NCBI RefSeq assembly: GCF_018403265.1
Contig: NZ_BOSI01000009.1
Span: forward strand, 25,579 to 89,578
DNA: 64,000 nucleotides
Reading direction: 5' to 3'
DNA from: Paenibacillus sp. J31TS4
GTDB taxonomy: Bacteria; Bacillota; Bacilli; Paenibacillales; NBRC-103111
Part shown: positions 32,995 through 40,572 of the stretch, in pieces
Layout of the letters: each line of letters starts with the position of its first letter
How positions within the stretch are numbered: the first letter of the stretch is position 1
Translations under genes and position numbers: made by a program
Notes under the pieces: generated by a model
What the model was told of the DNA's origin: nothing
The model's database searches: none
What the model saw: only the letters and a program-made list of their open reading frames with translations

Positions 32995-34546
32995 CCTCCG
33001 GTTTTTTCCGTTTAATTTCATCGGCGATCTGCTGCGCTTCCTCCGCCGCTCGTTCCGCCTGCTCCGCGACAACGTGCTATCCAGCATCCGGCTCCAGCTC
33101 ATTTTTACGTTCATCGTCTGCAGCGTGGCGGCGGTCATTGTCTTTTCGCTGACGTCGATGTCGCTGAGCCGCCAGCAGGAATACCCGCAAATCGACTACT
33201 CGCGCGGGATGCGGGACATCGAGGAGCATGCCAAATACATGGTCAACTACCTCAAAAGTCCCGTCGTGAACGAGCAGGAGGCGCTCTCCTTCCTGAATCG
33301 GGAGATGCAGCGGTCGGAATACAAGATTCTCGTGCTGACGACGGACGGCAAGGTCCTATACAAGACGGCCGACGCGCCGGAAACCCAGGTCGACATCTAC
33401 AACCTGTTCGCCAACACGGTAAGCGACCGCATCACCTACGACTCGAGCACGGACGTCGTGAACACCCGGCGGGAGTTCGTCAGCTTTTATCCGGTGGACC
33501 TGAAGTCCCAAAAGGCGTATCTGGTTGTCAGCGGCATGCCCACACCCGAGATTACGTATACGTATAGCGTCACATCCGGCGTAGGGCCGGTCTCGCTGCT
33601 CACCTCCGTTGCGGCGTTCGTGCTGCTGTTCTATTGGATGACGAAACGCAAGATGAAGCATGTCGAGTCGCTCGCCGACGGCCTGCTTGAAATTTCCAAA
33701 GGCAATCTCGAGTACCGAATTGCCGCCTCCGGCAAGGACGAGCTCGGCCAGCTCGGGGAGAACATCAACTATATGGCCGCGGAGCTGAACCGGACGATTG
33801 AGGAGGAGCGGCGGGCCGAGCGGACGAAGAACGAGCTGATCACGAATGTGTCGCACGACCTGCGCACGCCGCTCACGCTCATCATCGGCTATCTGCGGCT
33901 GCTCAAGGACAAAAATTACGAGGACGAGAAGCAGGCGGACTCTTATGTCAATATCGCGTTCTCCAAATCCGAGAAGCTAAAGCGGCTCATCGACGATCTG
34001 TTTGAGTATACGAAGCTGTCCAATCACGGCAACCGTCTCGTCACCGAGCGGGTCAGCCTGAACGAGCTGCTCGAGCAGCTGCTGGAGGAGCACGTCGGGC
34101 ATGCGGAGGAGAACCAGCTGCGCCTGCTGCGCGACCTCCCCGCGGAGCGCCTGCTCGTGCAGATCGACACGGATAAGATCATTCGGGTGTTTGATAACCT
34201 TCTCAGCAACGCGATCAAGTACAGCGAGAAGCCCGGCCTCATCACCGTAACGATGACCAAGGAGCCGGGCTGGGTCAAGGTCTGCGTTGGCAATCGTGGA
34301 CGGCCGATCCCCAAGGAGGAGCTTGAGCGGCTGTTCGAGCGCTTCTACCGCGTGGACGCCTCCCGGACGTCCGAATCCGGAGGCTCGGGTCTTGGCCTTG
34401 CGATCGCCAAGAGCATCGTCGAATCGCACGGCGGCGAGATCTGGGGGGAATCCGAGGCCGACGAGGTGCGCTTCTGCGTCCGGCTGCGGCTCGATGGCGA
34501 CGAGGGAGTTCCGCCCTCCGGAGGCTATGGGCGTATAGGCGTCTGA
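32984..34546 (+). CDS. Membrane sensor histidine kinase
   Basis: 520 residues. Membrane helices at about 36-58 and 197-217 enclose an extracellular sensor of about 135 residues. HAMP follows (LADGLLEISKGNLEYRI), then HisKA with the phospho-acceptor in VSHDLRTPLT (about 290), N-box DNLLSNAIKYS, G1 region and GSGLGLAIAKSIVESHGG. It phosphorylates the partner regulator encoded just upstream. No neighbouring target genes (such as a BceAB exporter) are present. Confidence 0.92.
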   Translation: MKLNLRFFPFNFIGDLLRFLRRSFRLLRDNVLSSIRLQLIFTFIVCSVAAVIVFSLTSMSLSRQQEYPQIDYSRGMRDIEEHAKYMVNYLKSPVVNEQEALSFLNREMQRSEYKILVLTTDGKVLYKTADAPETQVDIYNLFANTVSDRITYDSSTDVVNTRREFVSFYPVDLKSQKAYLVVSGMPTPEITYTYSVTSGVGPVSLLTSVAAFVLLFYWMTKRKMKHVESLADGLLEISKGNLEYRIAASGKDELGQLGENINYMAAELNRTIEEERRAERTKNELITNVSHDLRTPLTLIIGYLRLLKDKNYEDEKQADSYVNIAFSKSEKLKRLIDDLFEYTKLSNHGNRLVTERVSLNELLEQLLEEHVGHAEENQLRLLRDLPAERLLVQIDTDKIIRVFDNLLSNAIKYSEKPGLITVTMTKEPGWVKVCVGNRGRPIPKEELERLFERFYRVDASRTSESGGSGLGLAIAKSIVESHGGEIWGESEADEVRFCVRLRLDGDEGVPPSGGYGRIGV

Positions 34547-34798
34547 CCGGATAGGTTCTGACCGCTCGGGCAGCTATAGGCTGCTGGGCCCCATCCACGG
34601 GGGCTCCGGCCTGCGGGCCGGCATCCCGGGGATCGAAGCTCTCTCATCTCCTCCCTCAGCCGCCTTCGAGAATACGCCTCGGATTACCGCGGGAACTGGA
34701 AACACTTGCCAGTTGGAACGAAAGCCTTCATACTCAGGTTATAATTGACGGCATCGTCTCTTGCGACGCCCGAACCGAAGTTAGGAGGGCCTCTTGCC

Positions 34799-35089
34799 GT
34801 GAAGCTTCCGTTTGCCTTTGCCGCCGAATTGCTGAGGGTGCTTCTCCTCGTACTGCTCGTCCCTTCGCTCTTGTGGCTGGGGGAGAAGCATCTGCTCGGG
34901 GAGGAGCTCGCGAGCGGCGGGATCGTCCGGCTGGCCATCGCCAACTATCTGCTGCTATTCCTCTTGTACCGCGGCCGTCTGCAGAAGACGGGCTGGCTCC
35001 CAAGCGGCCGGCAGCACGGCCTGTCCCCCGCCGCCGGATGGACCGTCGGGCTGGCTGCCGCCGGTTTGATCCTGTCGGTCTTGTTCTGA
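34799..35089 (+). CDS. Small membrane protein of unknown function
   Basis: 96 residues from a GTG at 34799, ten bases after TTAGGAGGG; a longer TTG start at 34745 lacks a ribosome site. Three hydrophobic helices (FAAELLRVLLLVLLVPSLLWL; IVRLAIANYLLLFLLY; GWTVGLAAAGLILSVLF) separated by basic loops. A TATAAT sits at 34740-34745. Not recognised. The 34547-34738 gap upstream holds no gene. Confidence 0.6.
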   Translation: MKLPFAFAAELLRVLLLVLLVPSLLWLGEKHLLGEELASGGIVRLAIANYLLLFLLYRGRLQKTGWLPSGRQHGLSPAAGWTVGLAAAGLILSVLF

Positions 35090-35203
35090 TACGAATGCAC
35101 GTACAAGCCCAGCACACGACTAATTCACGCCGCCGGGGCCAGCATTATGTCCCGACAGACCCCAGCAGACGAGCTCCGCGCGGAGCTTTCCCAACTTTCC
35201 GGC

Positions 35204-35232
35204 TTGCCGGATCGGACGGTCCGCGCTATAAT
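35204..35232 (+). promoter_or_regulatory. Promoter of the thiamine-precursor operon
   Basis: TTGCCG (35204-35209), 17-bp spacer, TATAAT (35227-35232). The predicted start near 35239 is about 30 bp ahead of the TPP aptamer. Confidence 0.78.
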
Positions 35233-35269
35233 GGGTCCGTAACAGCTGCTTACGCTTCAATATAACCGA

Positions 35270-35368
35270 ATACCAACGGGGTGCTGGAATCGGCCGGCTG
35301 AGATTGTATCCCTCCAAGATACTGACCCTCAAACCTGATCTGGGTAATGCCAGCGTAGGAAACGGATT
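35270..35368 (+). ncRNA. TPP riboswitch (THI element)
   Basis: Canonical blocks in order: ACGGGGTGCTGGAA, GGCTGAGATT, ACCCTCAAACCTGATCTGG, GTAATGCCAGCGTAGGAAA. The GCTGAGA pyrimidine-sensing loop and CCTGATCTGG..AATGCCAGCG diphosphate helix are intact. Bound TPP should favour the terminator at 35389-35415 and shut off the thiY operon. Confidence 0.96.
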
Positions 35369-35388
35369 GCTAGTTTTTTTGAGCATGC

Positions 35389-35415
35389 GCGCTCCCGATC
35401 AGGGGGCGCTTTTTT
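35389..35415 (+). terminator. TPP-riboswitch terminator
   Basis: GCGCTCCC/GGGGGCGC stem (one G-U), loop GATCA, followed by TTTTTT. Confidence 0.88.
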
Positions 35416-35468
35416 GTGCGCCGCCGTCCCGACTCCTCCTCACCTGCCGTCAAACTGGAGGAACCGAC

Positions 35469-36554
35469 ATGATTTCGTCTAGCCGTACAACGACAAACCG
35501 CACCAAAAAGACCCTCATCACCACCAGCCGTCTCACGCTCCGCCGTTTCACCGCACTGCTGCTCGCCTCTCTCCTCGTCCTGCTGGCCGCCTGCGGCTCC
35601 AAGGACAACTCGGCGTCCGGCGCTTCCGGTGCACAGGCAGGCGATGGCGGCAAGAAAACGCCGGTCAAGGTCGTGCTCGACTGGTCGCCGAACACGAACC
35701 ATACCGGCCTGTACGCCGCCCAATCGCTCGGCTACTTCGCCGAGAACGGACTGGACGTGCAGATCGTGCAGCCCGGCGCCGCCGGCTCGGAGGCGATGGT
35801 CGCCTCGGGCGAGGCCGCGTTCGGCGTCGGCACGCAGGAGGGCGTGACCCAGTCCCGCATCCAGGGCGTCCCGATCGTCTCGATCGGCGCCATCATCCAG
35901 CACAACACGTCCGGCTTCGCCTCGCCGGCGGCCAAGAACATCAAGACGCCGAAGGACTTCGAGGGCAAAACCTACGGCGGCTGGGGCTCGCCGAACGAGC
36001 GCGCCATGCTGCAGTCGCTCATGCAGAAGCAGCAGGCGGATATCAACAAGGTGAAGATTGTCAACGTCGGAGACGCGGACTTCTTCACCGCCGTGAAGAG
36101 AGACATCGACTTCGAATGGATCTTTTACGCCTGGACCGGCATCGAGGCGGAGCTGCGCAACGAGCCGCTCAACATGATCTACCTGACCGATTATTCTAAG
36201 CAGCTCGACTACTACACGCCGCTCCTGATCGCAAGCGAGAAGACGATCCAGCAGAAGCCCGAGCTGGTGCGCAGCTTCATGGCCGCCGTCTCCAAAGGCT
36301 ACCAGTACGCCATCGACCACCCGCAGGAATCGGCCGATCTCCTCGTCAAGGCGGTGCCGGATCTCGATCCGAAGCTTGTAAAGGCCAGCCAGAAATGGCT
36401 GAGCCCCAAATACAAGGACGACGCTCCGCGCTGGGGCGAGCAAAAGAAGGAAGTCTGGGAAAATTACTACAACTGGATGAACGATCACAAGCTGCTCGAG
36501 GGTACGACCGACGTCGGCAAGGCGTTCACCAACGACTTTTTGCCGGCCAAGTAG
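35469..36554 (+). CDS. thiY: ThiY: pyrimidine-precursor binding lipoprotein
   Basis: 361 residues from the ATG at 35469 (GGAGGAACCGAC); the reading frame upstream is riboswitch DNA. Signal with lipobox LLAAC. NMT1/THI5-like fold: VVLDWSPNTNHTGLYAAQ, then GYFAENGLDVQIVQPG, and GEAAFGVGTQEGVTQSR. In Bacillus, ThiY binds formylaminopyrimidine for salvage into the thiamine pyrimidine. First gene of the TPP-controlled operon thiY-MTH1187-thiX-thiZ-TatD. Confidence 0.9.
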   Translation: MISSSRTTTNRTKKTLITTSRLTLRRFTALLLASLLVLLAACGSKDNSASGASGAQAGDGGKKTPVKVVLDWSPNTNHTGLYAAQSLGYFAENGLDVQIVQPGAAGSEAMVASGEAAFGVGTQEGVTQSRIQGVPIVSIGAIIQHNTSGFASPAAKNIKTPKDFEGKTYGGWGSPNERAMLQSLMQKQQADINKVKIVNVGDADFFTAVKRDIDFEWIFYAWTGIEAELRNEPLNMIYLTDYSKQLDYYTPLLIASEKTIQQKPELVRSFMAAVSKGYQYAIDHPQESADLLVKAVPDLDPKLVKASQKWLSPKYKDDAPRWGEQKKEVWENYYNWMNDHKLLEGTTDVGKAFTNDFLPAK

Positions 36555-36691
36555 CAGGCGCTTGCCGTCTCTCCACGCCCTTCCGTCCAGCCCGGCAGAC
36601 TTGTCCGGCCTGAGCGGACGGCTGGGGGTAGCCGGACCCGGGTGAAGACCGAAGCATGGATTCACAGCATACCGAAAGGGGCATCCGTTCG

Positions 36692-36985
36692 ATGAACAAC
36701 GCACTTCTCAGCATTCAAATCCTCCCGAAGACACAGGCGGGAGAAAGCGTCATTCCGTATGTCGATCAAGCCATCTCGATTATCCAGCAGTCCGGGGTCA
36801 AGTACCTCGTCGGCCCGCTCGAGACGACGATGGAGGGGGATCTGGACGAGCTGCTCGCCATCGTGAAGCGGATGAACGAAGCGATGATCGCTATCGGCTG
36901 TCCGGGCGTACTGTCGCAGATCAAGATTTCCTACAATCCGATCCAGGGGGCGTCCATGGACCGGCTCACGGAGAAATACAGATGA
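36692..36985 (+). CDS. MTH1187-family thiamine-binding protein
   Basis: 97 residues from the ATG at 36692. Ferredoxin-like PF01910 pattern: LLSIQILPK, YVDQAISIIQQSGVKYLVGPLETTMEGD, then MNEAMIAIGCPGVLSQIKISYNP. Family members bind thiamine or its pyrimidine and are often found under TPP riboswitches. It overlaps thiX by 4 bp. It could chaperone substrate or sense it in the cytoplasm; role inferred. Confidence 0.85.
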   Translation: MNNALLSIQILPKTQAGESVIPYVDQAISIIQQSGVKYLVGPLETTMEGDLDELLAIVKRMNEAMIAIGCPGVLSQIKISYNPIQGASMDRLTEKYR

Positions 36986-37764
36986 AGAAACGGCAGCTGG
37001 CGGCCTCCCTATGGCCGCCTCTTGCAGCTTTGGCGCTCCTCGCGATTCTGTGGCAGCTCGCCGTCTCGCTCTTCGGCATCGCCTCTTGGATTCTGCCGAG
37101 CCCCGGCCGGATCGCCCAGGAGGCCGTCTCCGGCTTCACCCGGATGCAGGAGCATGCCGGCTCGACGATCCGGCTGACGCTGCTCGGCTTCTCGGTCGGC
37201 TCGTGCACCGGAATCGCGGTCGCCTGCCTGCTGCACGTTATCCCGGGTGCCAAGCGGGCGCTCTATCCGCTGCTCATCGTCAGCCAGAACATCCCGATGA
37301 TCGCGCTTGCCCCGCTGCTCATGATCTGGTTCGGCTTCGGCCTATTGCCGAAAGTGATCGTCATTACGCTCGTCTGCTTTTTCCCGGTCGTCATCGCGAC
37401 GCTTGACGGCTTTCTGCAGGCCGACCCGGTTATGCGCAGCTACATGAACATGATCGGCGCCACGCGCATCCAGATTTTCCGCAAGCTCGAATGGCCGGGC
37501 GCGCTGCCCTCGCTGTTCTCGGGACTCAAAATCTCCGGCACTTACAGCGTCATGGGAGCCGTCATCGCCGAATGGCTCGGCTCCGAGAAGGGCATCGGCG
37601 TCTATATGCTGCTGGCCCGTTCTTCGTTCCGGACGGACCGGGTCTTCGTGGCGATCGTCTGGATCGTGGCGCTGAGTCTGGTGTTATTCGGCCTCATCCT
37701 GCTTCTCGAGCGGCTCCTCATCCGCTGGAAGCCGGCTTCGGCCGCGAATAAGGAAAGGGAGTGA
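36982..37764 (+). CDS. thiX: ThiX: ABC permease for pyrimidine precursor
   Basis: 260 residues, six helices, BPD_transp_1 (SsuC/TauC type). The coupling motif is visible: MNMIGATRIQIFRKLEWPGALPSLFSGLKI in its EAA-like form. N-terminus MKKRQLAASLWPPL then a membrane helix. It works with ThiY and ThiZ. Overlaps the thiamine-binding gene by 4 bp; the next gene starts 5 bp after the stop. Confidence 0.9.
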   Translation: MKKRQLAASLWPPLAALALLAILWQLAVSLFGIASWILPSPGRIAQEAVSGFTRMQEHAGSTIRLTLLGFSVGSCTGIAVACLLHVIPGAKRALYPLLIVSQNIPMIALAPLLMIWFGFGLLPKVIVITLVCFFPVVIATLDGFLQADPVMRSYMNMIGATRIQIFRKLEWPGALPSLFSGLKISGTYSVMGAVIAEWLGSEKGIGVYMLLARSSFRTDRVFVAIVWIVALSLVLFGLILLLERLLIRWKPASAANKERE

Positions 37765-37769
37765 CGCGA

Positions 37770-38651
37770 ATGGCGCTCATGCAAGAACGCCCGCAAGACG
37801 GAACGCCTCCGGCCCAGACGGCGCCGGCAGCGCCCTGCCTGGAGCTTGATGGCCTCGCCAAGTCGTTCGGACGGGGCCGCCGGCAGGTTCGCGTGCTGGA
37901 GAACGTCTCACTGACAGTTGGCCAGGGAGAGTTCGTCTCGCTGATCGGTCCGTCAGGGAGCGGCAAGAGCACGATCCTGCACCTCATCGGCGGCCTTCTT
38001 CCTCCGGATGCCGGCGCCATCCGCATGGAGGGGCGGGAGGTGACGGGGCGCAAAGGGCTCATCAGCTACATGCCCCAAAGCGCCGCCCTGTTCCCGTGGC
38101 GGACGATCGAGGACAACGCCGTTCTTGCCCGCGAGGTCGCCGGTCTGCCGCGGGCGGAGAGCCTCGCGCTCGCCCGGGAATGGCTCGCCAAAGTCGGCCT
38201 CGCCGGCTACGAACGGGCGTACCCGCATATGCTCTCGGGCGGCATGCAGCAGCGCGCCGCCTTCGTGCGGGCGCTGCTCAGCCCGCAGGAATTCCTCTGC
38301 CTCGACGAGCCGTTCGGGGCACTCGACGCGCTGACGCGGCAGGACATGCAGCAGTGGCTGCTGGCGCTTTGGGAGGCGAACCGCCGCTCGGTGCTGTTCA
38401 TCACGCACAGCATCGAGGAGGCGCTGCTCCTGTCCGACCGCGTCTACCTGCTGTCCGGCAAGCCGACGCGCGTCCTGCGCGAGCTCCGCGTCCCGTTCGG
38501 GCGGCCACGGGCCGAGGATGTCGCGGACGATCCCCGCTTCCTCGAGCTGAAGCGGGAGATCTACGAAGAGATGAAGCGGGAGCAGGCGCGGCAGGAGACC
38601 GCAGCCCGCGAAGCGGCGCCGCCGGCGGGACGCTTCGGCTTCCGCCGCTGA
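37770..38651 (+). CDS. thiZ: ThiZ: ABC ATPase for pyrimidine precursor
   Basis: 293 residues from the ATG at 37770 (GGGAG eight bases away); a GTG at 37761 is possible. Walker A GPSGSGKST, signature LSGGMQQRAAF, Walker B FLCLDEPFGALD, switch HSIEEAL: SsuB/TauB family. The first 25 residues are Pro/Ala-rich, and the C-terminus has an extra basic Ala-rich tail (KREQARQETAAREAAPP). Energises uptake with ThiX. Confidence 0.9.
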   Translation: MALMQERPQDGTPPAQTAPAAPCLELDGLAKSFGRGRRQVRVLENVSLTVGQGEFVSLIGPSGSGKSTILHLIGGLLPPDAGAIRMEGREVTGRKGLISYMPQSAALFPWRTIEDNAVLAREVAGLPRAESLALAREWLAKVGLAGYERAYPHMLSGGMQQRAAFVRALLSPQEFLCLDEPFGALDALTRQDMQQWLLALWEANRRSVLFITHSIEEALLLSDRVYLLSGKPTRVLRELRVPFGRPRAEDVADDPRFLELKREIYEEMKREQARQETAAREAAPPAGRFGFRR

Positions 38652-38665
38652 CGCCGGGGGCCGCT

Positions 38666-39457
38666 ATGCGCTACTACGATGCTCATCTTCATCTCGACGA
38701 CTACCCCGAAGCCGAGCGCGAGCGGATGCTGCACGATCTGCCCGGCCTCGGATGCGCCGGCGTCATCGCCGTCTCCAAGCATCTCGCCTCCTGCCGGACG
38801 ACCCGCGAGTTGGCACTGCGCCATCCCGAGCTCGTCCATCCGGCGTACGGCTTCCATCCCGAGCAGCCGCTGCCCGGCGAGGAGGAGACCGAGGAGCTCC
38901 TCGCCTGGATCCGGCGGCACGCCGAGGAATGCGTCGCGATCGGCGAGATCGGCCTGCCGTACTATACGCGCACGGAAGCGGAGCGGCGGGGCGAAGCCTT
39001 TGACCAGGCGCCGTATCTCCGGCTGCTCGACCGGCTGCTCGCACTGGCCGCCGAGCTCGGCAAGCCCGTCGTCCTGCACGCGGTATACGAGGACGCCGAG
39101 GTCGCCTGTGACCTGCTGAACCGGCACGGGATCCGGCGCGCGCATTTCCACTGGTTCAAGGGAACCCCCTCGACCGTGGACCGGATGATCGCGGAGGGGA
39201 GGACGATCTCCTTCACACCGGACCTCCTGTACGAGGAGGAGATCCGGCAGCTGGCCGCACGGTACCCCGCCGAGCTCACGCTCGCGGAGACGGACGGCCC
39301 GTGGCCGTTCGAGGGACCGTTCGCCGGACGCCCGACGCACCCGGCGATGGCCGCCGATGTCATCCACGCGTGGGCGGTCATTCGCGGGCTGTCCCCCGAG
39401 GAGGCATCCTCCCTGCTCCTCGCCAATACGCGGAGGTTCTACGGCCTGAAGGACTGA
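38666..39457 (+). CDS. TatD-family metal-dependent hydrolase
   Basis: 263 residues from the ATG at 38666; upstream frame is thiZ antisense-like shadow. TatD metal ligands: DAHLHLDDY, Glu in AIGEIGLPYY, His in VVLHAVYEDAE, His in AHFHWFKG, Asp in LAETDGPWPF. It is 14 bp after thiZ, so it is co-transcribed in a thiamine-salvage operon. A TatD amidohydrolase here could deformylate or deaminate a pyrimidine precursor, but that is inference; general TatD enzymes are nucleases. Confidence 0.83.
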   Translation: MRYYDAHLHLDDYPEAERERMLHDLPGLGCAGVIAVSKHLASCRTTRELALRHPELVHPAYGFHPEQPLPGEEETEELLAWIRRHAEECVAIGEIGLPYYTRTEAERRGEAFDQAPYLRLLDRLLALAAELGKPVVLHAVYEDAEVACDLLNRHGIRRAHFHWFKGTPSTVDRMIAEGRTISFTPDLLYEEEIRQLAARYPAELTLAETDGPWPFEGPFAGRPTHPAMAADVIHAWAVIRGLSPEEASSLLLANTRRFYGLKD

Positions 39458-39495
39458 CGGGAGGGGCCTGACGGGAACCGCCGCCTCTCTCCAGA

Positions 39496-39532
39496 CGAAG
39501 GGACCGCCGATTGCCGGCGGTCCCTTCGTTTT
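39496..39532 (+). terminator. Intrinsic terminator of thiamine operon
   Basis: CGAAGGGACCGCC/GGCGGTCCCTTCG perfect 13-bp arms, then TTTT. Confidence 0.9.
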
Positions 39533-39602
39533 GCGCTTGCCTGTCTCTTCTCATGCCGGCACCCCGATGCTCGGCCGTCCAGCCATGCTCGGGCGCCCGT
39601 TC

Positions 39603-40352
39603 CTACCGACGCCTGATATCCCGGTAGATCCTGGCGATCCGGGAATACAGCCCCGGATCGGGATGCCGGCGGAACAGCTGAAACCCGGGATTCGTATTCG
39701 CCTCAAGAATCCAGGTCCGATGGCTGCGGTCGACGGCCAGGTCGAGGCCGAGTTTGCGCACCCTCGGGTACCGATGGCTGAACGTCCGCGCCACCTGGCG
39801 TCCAATCCGTTCGAACGTGCCCAGCGTCCGGCCATAGCTGCGGTGCGAATAGCCCTTTCCCTTCACTAGCACCCGGTAGACCGAGACTGCCCTTCCCCCG
39901 CTGTTCAGGTTGGTCACAACCTTTTTGGGTGCCGCCCGCTTCCCGATGACACCGAGATGGATCCAGTTCCTATCCGGCTTAAGCATCAGCATGCGGAAGT
40001 CTACCGGCCGCTTGCCCAGCTTGAGCATATGCACCCCTTTTTGAATGAGGTAGGGCCTTCTGAACAAGCCCGATAGGGCATAGGCGACGCTTTCCCGGCT
40101 GCGGTAATAACGCTTCGAGCGGCCGGACTGGACCAGGTAGCGGCCCCGGTTTTTTTGAATCTTGACGATTCCGTTTCCGTGCGTGCCGTAGACCGGCTTC
40201 AAATAGATAGACGAATACCGCTTGAGGTAACGGTAGAACGTTCGTTTGGTCAAGAGTCGGGTCTTGGGCAAATGGCCGCGCAAATAGGGATCCCGCGCCA
40301 ATAAGGTATGCTTCACCCACTTGCTGGCAATATGCTTTGTTGCGGACGCCAT
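39603..40352 (-). CDS. YheC/YheD-type endospore coat-associated ATP-grasp protein
   Basis: 249 residues, very basic (many Arg/Lys). ATP-grasp pattern: YLKPVYGTHGNGIVKIQ, DFRMLMLKPDRNWIHLGVIGKRA, KLGLDLAVDRSHRTWILEANTNPGF with the metal-binding E-N. This is the YheC/D family of Bacillus spore coat-associated proteins; the ligase reaction is unknown. The short length (249) fits the C-terminal ATP-grasp half only. RBS AAGAGGAGTTGACC. The 40353-40572 gap has no gene. Confidence 0.85.
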   Translation of the reverse strand: MASATKHIASKWVKHTLLARDPYLRGHLPKTRLLTKRTFYRYLKRYSSIYLKPVYGTHGNGIVKIQKNRGRYLVQSGRSKRYYRSRESVAYALSGLFRRPYLIQKGVHMLKLGKRPVDFRMLMLKPDRNWIHLGVIGKRAAPKKVVTNLNSGGRAVSVYRVLVKGKGYSHRSYGRTLGTFERIGRQVARTFSHRYPRVRKLGLDLAVDRSHRTWILEANTNPGFQLFRRHPDPGLYSRIARIYRDIRRR

Positions 40353-40572
40353 GAACAGGTCAACTCCTCTTCGTGCTTCACTCTCTGCTCTCAGCGTATG
40401 AAGAAGCGAGGATCCTGCTTGTTTGCCAACCTATTCGGCCGAAAAATAATCGCCTCCTGGCCTAACTCCCGTTCCCCCCCTGCAAGTCGAGCGGGACTCC
40501 GGCGTTCGTCGGATCGCCTGGGGGTTAACGGTACCTCCCGAACGCACGGCGAACCTCTTCCCAGGCAGTCTC

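Noticed and set aside
35304..35468. ThiY start at 35304
   Set aside because: That stretch is the TPP riboswitch and its terminator; the ATG at 35469 has a strong ribosome site followed by a lipoprotein signal.
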